The notes beneath the pieces were generated by a model that was not told where the DNA came from, made no database searches, and worked only from the letters and a program-made list of their open reading frames with translations. From a virus, in IMG/VR virus record IMGVR_UViG_3300032294_002797, positions 124,001 to 188,000 of that record: 64,000 nt of DNA; one strand, given 5' to 3'. Below, piece by piece: positions 8,586-16,542 of this stretch. The translations under genes were made by a program, and so were the position numbers. Every line of letters starts with the position of its first letter. The stretch's first letter is position 1.

Positions 8586-9592
8586 TTTATGCCCATTGTT
8601 TGGTATAATTCTGTGGTAAGAGCATCATAAACAGTAGGATTATCTATCACAAATTGACGTAATTTTTCTGTGCCTTGAAATTTAGGCTTATCTTCTGCAG
8701 ATGTTACGGTGTACCATGCTCCTCCCTTTGCTATTATGCCCAGATCTATACAGAGCATAATCAGTTCCATTGCCTTGTCAATACCAGAACCGTACCTGAG
8801 GTAGCTTTTGATAGTTCCTCCTGGTGGCCCAAGAGCCGAACAAAGTACTTGCCAATCTATTTCTTGTCCTATTTGCGGACCATCAGCGGTTGCTCGCCAA
8901 GCAGTAAACATTTTAGCTTTTAATTTTACGTCGGTTTGGTATGCAATTGCCTGTCCAGATTTTTCCTTCCACTCTACATTGCCGTATCCGGGATTACCCA
9001 TTAGATGGGTTATACCTATTACGATATTTTTATTTACTGGTATAACATTAGCAACTTTTCTACAAAACTTTGCTAATAATTTTGCACCATCAGCTCGTTG
9101 CATTTTGTCCATATCAGAAGTAATTTCTGCTTCTGTACACAATGCTGAATATGAATCGATAATGATAATAGATCCTGGTTCTTCATTAATAATTCTTTCT
9201 GCTATTTGAAGATATTCTTCTGCATGTAAAATTTTACCTTGTTGAGAACCTATTACATCAAATCTTTCCAAATCTAAGCCGGGTATACCTTCTAAGTCTC
9301 TTTTCTTAAGACGGCCTTCTATATTCAGGTAATAGACATGTCTGGCCTTTTTAAGATCCCCACGATACTGCTCTTTTTGAGCCGTTGCGGCAAAATCGAG
9401 AGAAGTAGTGGTTTTTCCGCACTTTGGTTGTCCAGTAAAAATAACAAAACTACCTTCTGGTATGCCCCCATTGAGTACTATATCTAGTGCAGGACTGACT
9501 GGGATGGTTATTAATTCTCTATCAACTATCGAAGTAGCAGATAGCATAATATCCGAACCAAAATTTTTCTTAACATCCTCTTTAAGTGTCAT
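8573..9592 (-). CDS. uvsX: RecA/UvsX-type recombinase
   Basis: A 339-residue RecA-fold ATPase. It has IPVSPALDIVLNGGIPEGSF, Walker A GQPKCGKTT and Walker B GSIIIIDSYSAL, followed by a RecA-like core to about residue 270. It forms filaments on single-stranded DNA and promotes strand exchange for recombination-dependent replication and repair. The length is like T4 UvsX (391) and RecA (about 350). It starts within an ATGACACTTAA overlap with the upstream gene. RecA versus UvsX cannot be settled without a tree. Confidence 0.88.
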   Translation of the reverse strand: MTLKEDVKKNFGSDIMLSATSIVDRELITIPVSPALDIVLNGGIPEGSFVIFTGQPKCGKTTTSLDFAATAQKEQYRGDLKKARHVYYLNIEGRLKKRDLEGIPGLDLERFDVIGSQQGKILHAEEYLQIAERIINEEPGSIIIIDSYSALCTEAEITSDMDKMQRADGAKLLAKFCRKVANVIPVNKNIVIGITHLMGNPGYGNVEWKEKSGQAIAYQTDVKLKAKMFTAWRATADGPQIGQEIDWQVLCSALGPPGGTIKSYLRYGSGIDKAMELIMLCIDLGIIAKGGAWYTVTSAEDKPKFQGTEKLRQFVIDNPTVYDALTTELYQTMGIKCSK

Positions 9593-10010
9593 TGTCTATG
9601 TCCTCTAATCTAGATATAATATTTTTTTTATGATGAATCGAATTCGAACAGTCTTTGAATACAATACTATCTTTTCTTTCTATCTGTTTAGTGAGGGTGT
9701 GGTTCTCTTGTGAAATCTGAACCTCGGCTGTTTGTATCATAGCTGGTAAGTGAGGAGCTCGCAAAGAAAAAATTTTTTGACCCTCTGTACTCAGCAGAGC
9801 CTTGATAATAGCTTTAGCACTATATGTTTGCAACAGCTTATTTGCGGTGCCTATCTGGTTTCTGTAAAATAGACTCCATTTTTTATTGGTCCAAAATCTA
9901 TAATGTAAATCTACTTTATCTTTTTTAGCTTTTTGTTCACATATAATTTCTGTAATATATTGTGCTGCTGATACCTCTTTATTATTAGAGTATCGAGATA
10001 TGTATTTCAT
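9582..10010 (-). CDS. Hypothetical protein upstream of recombinase
   Basis: 142 residues, no family recognised. The central region is rich in aromatic and basic residues (HYRFWTNKKWSLFYRNQ, then KAIIKALLSTEG and LRAPHLPAMI), which suggests a folded helical nucleic-acid-associated domain. The C-terminal third is hydrophilic. ATG at 10010 and an 11-base overlap with the recombinase support translation. A recombination mediator or loader is a guess from position only. Confidence 0.6.
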   Translation of the reverse strand: MKYISRYSNNKEVSAAQYITEIICEQKAKKDKVDLHYRFWTNKKWSLFYRNQIGTANKLLQTYSAKAIIKALLSTEGQKIFSLRAPHLPAMIQTAEVQISQENHTLTKQIERKDSIVFKDCSNSIHHKKNIISRLEDIDNDT

Positions 10011-10015
10011 TATAT

Positions 10016-10417
10016 CTATTGATTACTCTCGGTAATTTTCTTTGCGCACTGGCCTATATCTTTTTCAAAAACAGACAAGAATTGATCTAATAAAGGTCTA
10101 TAGTCTGTATCAGGAGGCACTGGTATATGATACAAGTTTTCAAAGCATACGTCTATGTCTTTTAATCTTCCATTATCGTCTATTGTGGAAATCTCAGCCA
10201 GTGTTCTAATTAATATTTCCCTCTGATAATCTGTTATATGTCTGCTGGGTTCTGCCACATTATAGGGTTCGGATGAGTTATTCTTATTAATATCTGTATT
10301 TAATTTGTCTATATTGTCTTCATATATTTTACTTATATGATCTTGATATTTAGTTTGAATCTTATCCAAAAATTTTTGTTCTTCATCATCGAGAATACTC
10401 TTGATGTCAATATGCAT
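10016..10417 (-). CDS. Hypothetical acidic protein
   Basis: 133 residues, acidic, no family recognised. The N-terminal third (DDEEQKFLDKIQTKYQDHI) looks coiled-coil; the C-terminal part has LIRTLAEISTIDDNG and FENLYHIPVPPDTDYR. It lies 5 bases from the next gene in the replication operon. Nothing indicates a function. Confidence 0.55.
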   Translation of the reverse strand: MHIDIKSILDDEEQKFLDKIQTKYQDHISKIYEDNIDKLNTDINKNNSSEPYNVAEPSRHITDYQREILIRTLAEISTIDDNGRLKDIDVCFENLYHIPVPPDTDYRPLLDQFLSVFEKDIGQCAKKITESNQ

Positions 10418-10431
10418 AGTTCGTTATATCC

Positions 10432-10758
10432 TTATGGCTGCTTAAAAATATATGGCTTATCGGTAGAAACAGGAGTATGCTTTTTCTTATGCTCATCACT
10501 AATTTGAGATGCTTCTTTGGTCATAATAGCTACTTTTTGTCTTTTTGCTGTGCTCTCAGTAATCATCATTTGTTTCATGTGAGAATTGACAGGACCATGA
10601 GATTCCTTTTTTATATTAGACTCAGTATGCTCTTGTATAAGATTAACCACCTGCTCTAATGGTAATTTTGTTTCTTTACTTATGTTCTCAGCAGACAAGG
10701 ATTGAAAATTAAGCCACATCACGGCATATTTTTGAATATTATTTAATTTTTTAGACAT
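10432..10758 (-). CDS. Small protein with possible helix-turn-helix
   Basis: 108 residues. Residues 1-40 (NIQKYAVMWLNFQSLSAENI, then KETKLPLEQVVNLI) could form a helix-turn-helix: a short helix, the SAENISKETKLP turn and a second helix. The rest is basic and low complexity, including HMKQMMITESTAKRQK. It ends one base before a neighbouring start region in a tight operon. A DNA-binding role is possible but unproven. Confidence 0.5.
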   Translation of the reverse strand: MSKKLNNIQKYAVMWLNFQSLSAENISKETKLPLEQVVNLIQEHTESNIKKESHGPVNSHMKQMMITESTAKRQKVAIMTKEASQISDEHKKKHTPVSTDKPYIFKQP

Positions 10759-10759
10759 A

Positions 10760-11146
10760 TTAGAAGTCCTCTCTTTCGGAATTATTTAGCAAAGCCATGT
10801 TTTTACTGGCTAAAAATTTGACATAAAGCATAAAAGATTTTTCATTTACTTCTTTGAATTTTTTATCAGACCTACATACGCTTTCTAAGAAAGTCGTGAC
10901 ATTCTCTGAATCATAGATAGAAAAAGGATTAAAAAACTTGGACGCTCTATCTATTTTAATCATATATTTAGCTGTGCCATTATTTCTGACAATTTTTTTT
11001 GCACATACATAGTCGTTGTCTTCATAGCTTTTGGTTAGAGAATTTTCCGTATAGTCTTCGTGTCCAGCTGGTACATAAAATTCTGCTTGTTCTTCGTGAG
11101 AGTTTGTATTTTGAGTAAAAATATTGCTTGGATTAAAAATTGACAT
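10760..11146 (-). CDS. Hypothetical protein
   Basis: 128 residues, no family recognised. The N-terminal third is polar. The rest looks folded (YVCAKKIVRNNGTAKYMIKI, FFNPFSIYDSEN, FMLYVKFLASKNMAL). The gaps to its neighbours are 1 and 4 bases, as expected for an operon member. No catalytic motif is visible. Confidence 0.55.
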   Translation of the reverse strand: MSIFNPSNIFTQNTNSHEEQAEFYVPAGHEDYTENSLTKSYEDNDYVCAKKIVRNNGTAKYMIKIDRASKFFNPFSIYDSENVTTFLESVCRSDKKFKEVNEKSFMLYVKFLASKNMALLNNSEREDF

Positions 11147-11150
11147 ACAA

Positions 11151-11498
11151 TTATCTCCATCTGGGTTTATATTGCGGTTTTTTCATACGAGACATACCTT
11201 TAGGCAGTTCTTTTGTAGATTCTTCTGCCTTGTAAGAATTGTGTTTTTGGTGCAATGCTTGTTTTTGATCTTCTGATAGCTTATCTCTATTTCTATTTGC
11301 TAGATCTCCCAAAGTACTAAGTTCCGAATCATTCTTCTTTATCGAAGCATTTATAGTTGAAACATCATCAATATAATTACGACAAGTTTTGGAAGTATTA
11401 CATTGTGGACATCTCGGACTACTATCATAGTCTCTAATAGAGAAAAAAAGCTCAAAATGATTATTGCATTTTGTACATATATATGAATATGTTGGCAT
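11151..11498 (-). CDS. FmdB-type zinc-ribbon protein
   Basis: 115 residues. The N terminus MPTYSYICTKCNNHFELFFS and the later SPRCPQCNTSKTCR reproduce the FmdB/CxxC zinc-ribbon domain (two CxxC pairs about 21 residues apart). The second half is basic, ends in KKPQYKPRWR and probably binds nucleic acid. FmdB-like proteins are named as putative regulators but their biochemical role is unclear. In this phage it sits between an HNH protein and replication genes. Confidence 0.72.
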   Translation of the reverse strand: MPTYSYICTKCNNHFELFFSIRDYDSSPRCPQCNTSKTCRNYIDDVSTINASIKKNDSELSTLGDLANRNRDKLSEDQKQALHQKHNSYKAEESTKELPKGMSRMKKPQYKPRWR

Positions 11499-11501
11499 AA
11501 G

Positions 11502-12062
11502 TTATCCGAGATATACTAACCAATCCTTAGGAACGCTGTTGTTTATATTAATCACTTGTCGGTGCAGAGGCAAGTACTTAGATGATCTTCTAGGAATATG
11601 TGGCTGATTCATTAATTTCATGCGGGCTTGCGACGGAGTTTTATTTCCCTTTATAGCATTACATTTTCTACAAGATGTGACTATGTTGGTCCAGCACGTG
11701 GGCGTAGTTTGATTCAACCATTGTGATTTAGGTATAACATGATCATATGTTAATTCATTCAGATATAGTTTACGAGCACAGTATTGGCACGTATAGTTAT
11801 CTCTAATAAATAAATTATTTCTAGAGAAATTAACTTTTTGATTTAATTTAAAATATTTTATTGTTTTAATCACAGAAGGAATTAATATTTTTTTATTATT
11901 AATGCCTTGAATAAAATCATTCTCATAAAAATTTAAAACTTCTATATTTTTAGAAATACTATTATCTTTAAATGTTAAAGTAATAGCTTTCTTCCAATCT
12001 ATAATACCCAATGGAGAATAGTCCCCGTTGAGCACTAAGCATCTAGTGTGTTCTGCTTTCAT
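11502..12062 (-). CDS. HNH endonuclease
   Basis: 186 residues. The second half contains DNYTCQYCARKL, ELTYDHVIPKSQW, WTNIVTSCRKCNAIKGNKTP: an HNH core with two zinc-binding CxxC pairs and the DH catalytic motif. The N-terminal 80 residues (RCLVLNGDYSPLGIIDWKKA) match the common bacterial and phage HNH proteins with a LNxxxxPL motif. It overlaps phoH by 20 bases. It may be a homing or DNA-processing nuclease; no intron or intein is seen around it. Confidence 0.85.
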   Translation of the reverse strand: MKAEHTRCLVLNGDYSPLGIIDWKKAITLTFKDNSISKNIEVLNFYENDFIQGINNKKILIPSVIKTIKYFKLNQKVNFSRNNLFIRDNYTCQYCARKLYLNELTYDHVIPKSQWLNQTTPTCWTNIVTSCRKCNAIKGNKTPSQARMKLMNQPHIPRRSSKYLPLHRQVININNSVPKDWLVYLG

Positions 12063-12762
12063 TTTCGTAAGAATCTAATCTATTTATAATTTTGCCTATA
12101 ATTGGATTTCTAACAATATCGCTATTATTCAGTACAGCCAAGCCTATGCCTTCAACTCCATGAAGAGCATCAATCATATTATAAAATCCTCCCTGCATAT
12201 GTCTATGTAGATCAGATTGACTAGTATCTCCAGTTAAAATCATTTTACTATGATTACCTATTCTAGTTAATAGCATTTTTAATTGATCGTATGAAGCGTT
12301 TTGACATTCGTCCGCGACTATAAAAGCATTATGGAAATTACGACCTCTCATTAAGCCTAATGGTACAATTTCAACTCTATTATTAGTCTTCAATGATGTA
12401 TACTCAGCCATAGAGATAAAATGATTAATTTCATCTAATAATGGTAATAAGTAAGGGTGTAATTTTTCTTCTGCTGTTCCTGGTAAATATCCAATTTTTT
12501 CACCCGACTCTACTACTGGTCTAGTGATAATAATTTTCTTAACTTTATTATCCAATAAGTATTCTAGTGCCATGCCTATAGCTATATGACTCTTCCCTGA
12601 TCCTGCAACACCTTGACAAAATGTTATGGTGTTTTCGGCTACTGTTCTGATATACTCTTTTTGATTTTCACTCCTGGGTTTTAATTGATTTCTGTATAAT
12701 TGAGGAACTTGTAATTCTTTTGTAGCATCTATAACCTTCTTCTTCTTATTATTTTTTCTCAA
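12043..12762 (-). CDS. phoH: PhoH-like ATPase
   Basis: A 239-residue PhoH-family P-loop ATPase. Walker A is GVAGSGKSH; IIITRPVVESGEKIGYLPG and FIVADECQNAS (Walker B) are diagnostic, with GDTSQSD following. PhoH proteins are widespread in phages; the related host protein is an RNA helicase/nuclease partner in RNA turnover, and the phage role is unsettled. It is the only gene in the replication block with a late-type motif directly upstream (12809-12818). Confidence 0.9.
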   Translation of the reverse strand: MRKNNKKKKVIDATKELQVPQLYRNQLKPRSENQKEYIRTVAENTITFCQGVAGSGKSHIAIGMALEYLLDNKVKKIIITRPVVESGEKIGYLPGTAEEKLHPYLLPLLDEINHFISMAEYTSLKTNNRVEIVPLGLMRGRNFHNAFIVADECQNASYDQLKMLLTRIGNHSKMILTGDTSQSDLHRHMQGGFYNMIDALHGVEGIGLAVLNNSDIVRNPIIGKIINRLDSYENESRTH

Positions 12763-12808
12763 TTGTTACCCTTTACCTATAGAGTTATGTATACCAATTT
12801 TACATTGA

Positions 12809-12818
12809 TATATACACC
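12809..12818 (-). promoter_or_regulatory. GGTGTATATA promoter-like motif upstream of phoH
   Basis: On the minus strand this reads GGTGTATATA, about 46 bases before the phoH ATG, in the 61-base gap after the MazG-like gene. The same motif occurs before several other genes (29847, 31104, 33717, 50507, 56661), always on the minus strand and in intergenic gaps. It is probably a late or middle promoter read by the phage sigma factor (inference). Confidence 0.55.
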
Positions 12819-12823
12819 ATACT

Positions 12824-13189
12824 CTATATAACATAGGGTTTCAGATTTGGAGATTCCCAATTATCTGGCTTTAAAACTTTTCCATCTGCTCGTTTTTTAA
12901 CCTTACCAGTTTCTGAATCAATTTTTGCAAAGTTTGTTCTCATAACCTCATCCCATGCGGCTTCTCCATCAGCTCCCATACTATTAATAGCACCTGCGGT
13001 AACAACCAAAATATCTATAAGAGCATCTAGAATTTCTATTCTATCATTATTGTCAAAAGCTTCTTGGAGTTCTTGAGCTTCTTCCTTAATTAGATTATGA
13101 TACATATTTAATTGAGATTCATTCCATTCACAAACTGTTTGATCACAAGCAACCATAAATTTTGTCTGATCTTGAAAAACATTTCCCAT
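12824..13189 (-). CDS. MazG-like NTP pyrophosphohydrolase
   Basis: 121 residues. LIKEEAQELQEAF and IEILDALIDILVVTAG form the EExxE ... ExxD metal-binding pattern of the all-alpha NTP-pyrophosphatase (MazG/PRA-PH) superfamily, which hydrolyses (d)NTPs to NMPs or degrades alarmone-type nucleotides. The C-terminal part (FAKIDSETGKVKKRADGKV) is typical of the phage subgroup. It starts 8 bases after AGGAAA and sits directly after nrdA, so it probably shapes the nucleotide pool. Confidence 0.82.
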   Translation of the reverse strand: MGNVFQDQTKFMVACDQTVCEWNESQLNMYHNLIKEEAQELQEAFDNNDRIEILDALIDILVVTAGAINSMGADGEAAWDEVMRTNFAKIDSETGKVKKRADGKVLKPDNWESPNLKPYVI

Positions 13190-13205
13190 ATATTATATTT
13201 CCTTA

Positions 13206-14858
13206 TTAAGATTCACAACTACTACATGTTAAAATACTACGAGCCAACTCTTGAGCGGGGTTTGAGCTTCTTTGGTAATAAAAAGTCTTTATGCCATTTT
13301 CCCAGCCATATATCAATAAGTCACTCACGTCTTTAGCTGCACAATTAGGAGGTATCATAAGATTCAAAGACACCGCTTGGTCGATATATTTTTGTCGCTG
13401 GATATTCTGAATGACAATTTCTTTTTGACTTATTTCTCCAAATGTTTTGAAAATATCCTTTTCTTCCTGTGTTAGACATTCCAAATGCTGTACACTTCCT
13501 CCACGAACCAAGATATCTTTCCATACCTGTTCAGTATCATGATTTTTATCTTTCAGTATCTTTTTTAGATAAGGGTTTTTATATGTGAAACTGCCTTTAG
13601 CTAATTTCTTAACAAAATAATTACTATTCAGAGGCTCTATGCTAGGACTAACCTGGCCAAGTATAAATGAGCTACTAGTGGTTGGTGCTACTGCAAGCGT
13701 TGTAACATTACGACGATTATATCCTTTTAATAATTCTGGTTCTCCAAACAGTTTAGCTAATTCTATAGAAGCCTTATCTGCTCGTGATCTTATTGTTTTC
13801 CATATCTCTACATTTAAACTTTTAGCCATCATAGATTCAAAAGATATCATTTTAGATTGTAGCAAAGAATGCCAGCCTAATACTCCCATTCCTAATGCTC
13901 GTTGATTCTTGGCAAAGTTATGAGCCGCCGACATAAATTTACTATTACTAGTTTTACGAATAAATTCTTCATTAACAGTGTCTAGGAAATAAATTAATAT
14001 TTCTATAGCATCTGTTTCCTTGATCTCGTTCCAATGTAATAAATTTAAAGAGGATAATACACAAACAAAACTATTATCCTTATCAGAGTAAAGTTCTATT
14101 TCACTACATAAATTACTACTTCTTATTTTTAATCGTTTGTCTTTATATGCTTGAGGGGCGTTATTATTCACATTGTCACTAAACATCAAATACGGATAAC
14201 CAGTCTGAAATCTTTTTTGAATAATTTTTGCCCAAATTTTTCTTTTATCTTTATCTCCAGACACCATATCTTTCATCCAATCGTCAGATATAGTAATTCC
14301 TATACTCATATTTTGAATAGGATGTCCTTCTGATCTTATTTGTAAGAATTCTTCTATGTCTGGATGTTCTACTGGTAAATAAGCAGCAAATGATCCTCGT
14401 CTAGCCGATCCCTGAGAAACTACTTCTGCAACCTTATCAAATAACTCCATAAAGTGGACAGGGCCGCTACTTTCTCCACCAACACTTATTTTTGCACCAC
14501 GGGGTCTAAGGTCACCAAAGTAACCGCTAGTACCACCCCCTAGCTTGCTCATCATTCCGACCTCAGCGACTTTATTTAAAATATCGTCCATTGTATCAGG
14601 AATATAAGAATTAAAGCAGGACACCGGCAAACCTCTATCGTTACCAAAGTTTGTCCAGACAGGCGTGGCTAAGGAATAGAATCCTCTAGCCATATAGTCC
14701 TCAAACTTGTCTGCAAAACCATCTATATTTAGAATAGCCTGAGCGGTTTCTGCTATTTGGCGTATTCTAACTTCTGGAGTTATGCCTTCTTTTAGGTATC
14801 CTCTCTCTAAAAATATGCGACTATGAGAATTTAGCCAATAATACTTTTTACTTGTCAT
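13206..14858 (-). CDS. nrdA: Class I ribonucleotide reductase, alpha subunit
   Basis: A 550-residue catalytic subunit. The redox and radical cysteines are recognisable in PVSCFNSYIP, SNLCSEIEL and FVCVLSSLNLLH, and the C-terminal CSSCES supplies the shuttle pair. GGGTSGYFGDLRP, SARRGSFAAYLP and SFILGQVSPSIEPLNSNYFV are also typical. It reduces NDPs to dNDPs with the NrdB radical. It lacks the N-terminal ATP-cone, so overall activity regulation by dATP at that site is not expected. A AAAGGGA ribosome-binding site precedes ATG 14858. Confidence 0.94.
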   Translation of the reverse strand: MTSKKYYWLNSHSRIFLERGYLKEGITPEVRIRQIAETAQAILNIDGFADKFEDYMARGFYSLATPVWTNFGNDRGLPVSCFNSYIPDTMDDILNKVAEVGMMSKLGGGTSGYFGDLRPRGAKISVGGESSGPVHFMELFDKVAEVVSQGSARRGSFAAYLPVEHPDIEEFLQIRSEGHPIQNMSIGITISDDWMKDMVSGDKDKRKIWAKIIQKRFQTGYPYLMFSDNVNNNAPQAYKDKRLKIRSSNLCSEIELYSDKDNSFVCVLSSLNLLHWNEIKETDAIEILIYFLDTVNEEFIRKTSNSKFMSAAHNFAKNQRALGMGVLGWHSLLQSKMISFESMMAKSLNVEIWKTIRSRADKASIELAKLFGEPELLKGYNRRNVTTLAVAPTTSSSFILGQVSPSIEPLNSNYFVKKLAKGSFTYKNPYLKKILKDKNHDTEQVWKDILVRGGSVQHLECLTQEEKDIFKTFGEISQKEIVIQNIQRQKYIDQAVSLNLMIPPNCAAKDVSDLLIYGWENGIKTFYYQRSSNPAQELARSILTCSSCES

Positions 14859-14899
14859 GCTTTCCCTTTTACTTGTCTGATATGTTTCTAATAATAGTA

Positions 14900-15874
14900 T
14901 CAGCTAAACAGATCGTCCACATCAAAACTTTGTGAACATTTAGCATATTCAACAGGACGACTATGAAAGAAGTCGGTCATATTGTTTCCTAATACTTGCT
15001 CATCAAACCAAGACGTCTTGGAAATAATATCTTGGTCGGTGTCAAATATGCCGTTATAGCCTATCTTTATTAAAGATTCGTTCATTCTATTCTTAATAAA
15101 TTCTTTTAATAGTGGAGAACTTAATTTTTCATGATCATAACCATTTACAATCCATTCTATAATCTGACATTCATACTTGACAGCATCTCGGGCTTCGTGT
15201 TCTATTTTGGCTTGTAGTTCATCATCAAATAATTCTGGATACTCTTGTTTGATAGTATTAATGATTTTGATACCGATCATAGCGTGTAAGTTTTCTTCGC
15301 GTGATGTATATTCTACTTGTTTATTTGTATCTTTAAGAACATTTTTATACCGACCAAAAAAGCTAATAGTATAAAACTGAGAAAATAAAGCTATATTTTC
15401 TACAAATAATGTAAAGAGTATCAATGAATAAACAAACTGCTTCTTGTTGTTGTCATGAAATTTATGTAAGTGTTTTCTAAGATAGTTTACACGGCCCTTT
15501 ATAATATCAAGTTCTAATATATTATCAAAAGCATCGTCTATACCAAGCACTTCCAGAAGTCTTTCATAAGCATCACCATGAACAACTTCAACATTAGCCA
15601 TTACATATCCCATATCATTAAGACTTGGATGAGGAAGATTATCACCAAGTTTGGCCCAAAACTTTTTGACACTAATCTCTAGTTGACCGATAGTAGAAAG
15701 GGCTCTAGTAACGATTTGTTGTTCTTGTTCTGAAAGATTAACACGAAAATCTTGAATATCGCTACTAAAATTAAATTCTCTGTGCGTCCAAAAGCCATTA
15801 TGCATAGCCTCTATGAACTCTTGGGTCCAAGGATAATTGTCTGGCTTGCGACTAATTTGTTCATCAAATATCAT
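14900..15874 (-). CDS. nrdB: Class I ribonucleotide reductase, beta subunit
   Basis: A 324-residue di-metal radical subunit. Carboxylate/histidine ligands appear in TIGQLEISVKKFW, NVEVVHGDAY (with a candidate radical tyrosine at the end) and SREENLHAMIG; a late glutamate/histidine pair is in IEHEARDAVKYE. It generates the radical used by NrdA. The C-terminal tail ends SFDVDDLFS, like the interaction peptides of NrdB. The start shares ATGA with a small upstream ORF. Whether the cofactor is Fe-Fe or Mn-Fe cannot be told here. Confidence 0.94.
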   Translation of the reverse strand: MIFDEQISRKPDNYPWTQEFIEAMHNGFWTHREFNFSSDIQDFRVNLSEQEQQIVTRALSTIGQLEISVKKFWAKLGDNLPHPSLNDMGYVMANVEVVHGDAYERLLEVLGIDDAFDNILELDIIKGRVNYLRKHLHKFHDNNKKQFVYSLILFTLFVENIALFSQFYTISFFGRYKNVLKDTNKQVEYTSREENLHAMIGIKIINTIKQEYPELFDDELQAKIEHEARDAVKYECQIIEWIVNGYDHEKLSSPLLKEFIKNRMNESLIKIGYNGIFDTDQDIISKTSWFDEQVLGNNMTDFFHSRPVEYAKCSQSFDVDDLFS

Positions 15875-16020
15875 GTTTTATCTCCATTTTTCATTAGTAG
15901 TGTTAGCAAGCCGAATATAACCAAATTCGCAAACTCTCTACCGACAGGGTTAAAATTGTTAGTCATGTACAACTGATAATAGTAACCAATAGCGAATATA
16001 TAAAACAGCGTGTGCATCAT
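15871..16020 (-). CDS. Small membrane protein between dCMP deaminase and nrdB
   Basis: A 49-residue ORF (48 if ATG 16017 is used) that fills the gap between two metabolic genes exactly. It overlaps the dCMP deaminase stop and its own stop overlaps the nrdB start as ATGA. It begins MMHTLFYIFAIGYYYQLYM and has a second hydrophobic stretch FANLVIFGLLTLLM, so one or two membrane segments are likely. The double coupling argues that it is translated. Function unknown; perhaps it only carries ribosomes across the gap. Confidence 0.6.
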   Translation of the reverse strand: MMHTLFYIFAIGYYYQLYMTNNFNPVGREFANLVIFGLLTLLMKNGDKT

Positions 16021-16517
16021 ATTACACCAGCTAATTGTCTCAGCCACGAAAGATCCGGATCTATTTTAAATATTTTTATACCGCTCATTTCCACAAAAGT
16101 ATCGAATCTTTTTTGAGCCTCCTGGTCAAATAAATGTGTACCATGATCATCTATCATATAAATAGTGGAAATCCCCTCTTGCCACAAAGCTATTGTGCAA
16201 TCATTGCAGCATTGACCGGTAACATATGCTATTCCATTGTCTGGTCTGACAATACAATTAGATAAAGCATTTCTTTCGCTATGTACCATCCAATAATATT
16301 TTTCCGGTCTAGAGGTTGGCAATTCACTATCTTTTAATCCTTTCGGAAAACCATTATATCCTACTCCAAGAATCCTGTGACTTTGATCAGTAATTATACA
16401 ACCATGCTTGGTATGAATATCATGACTTCGTTCTGCCACGACTTTGGCTAATCCTAAAAAATAATCTGTCCAGGTTGGTCTCATGTCATATGATACAGAG
16501 AGGTCCTCTATCCTCAA
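16017..16517 (-). CDS. dCMP deaminase
   Basis: A 166-residue zinc deaminase. The active site is VHSERNALS (H-x-E) with the zinc cysteines in QCCNDCTIA. The N-terminal RSHDIHTKHGCIITD and GVGYNGFP are typical of dCMP deaminases, which turn dCMP into dUMP for dTTP synthesis. It sits next to nrdB/nrdA in the nucleotide block. The first cysteine position reads CC instead of PC, which is tolerated in phage members. Another cytidine deaminase activity is possible. Confidence 0.87.
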   Translation of the reverse strand: MRIEDLSVSYDMRPTWTDYFLGLAKVVAERSHDIHTKHGCIITDQSHRILGVGYNGFPKGLKDSELPTSRPEKYYWMVHSERNALSNCIVRPDNGIAYVTGQCCNDCTIALWQEGISTIYMIDDHGTHLFDQEAQKRFDTFVEMSGIKIFKIDPDLSWLRQLAGVI

Positions 16518-16542
16518 GGAGGCTTTTTACTTTGAAAACCCA

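Noticed and set aside
11502-12062. HNH gene as part of a group I intron
   Set aside because: Neighbouring genes are uninterrupted and overlap the HNH gene by 20 bases. No intron-like sequence is visible.
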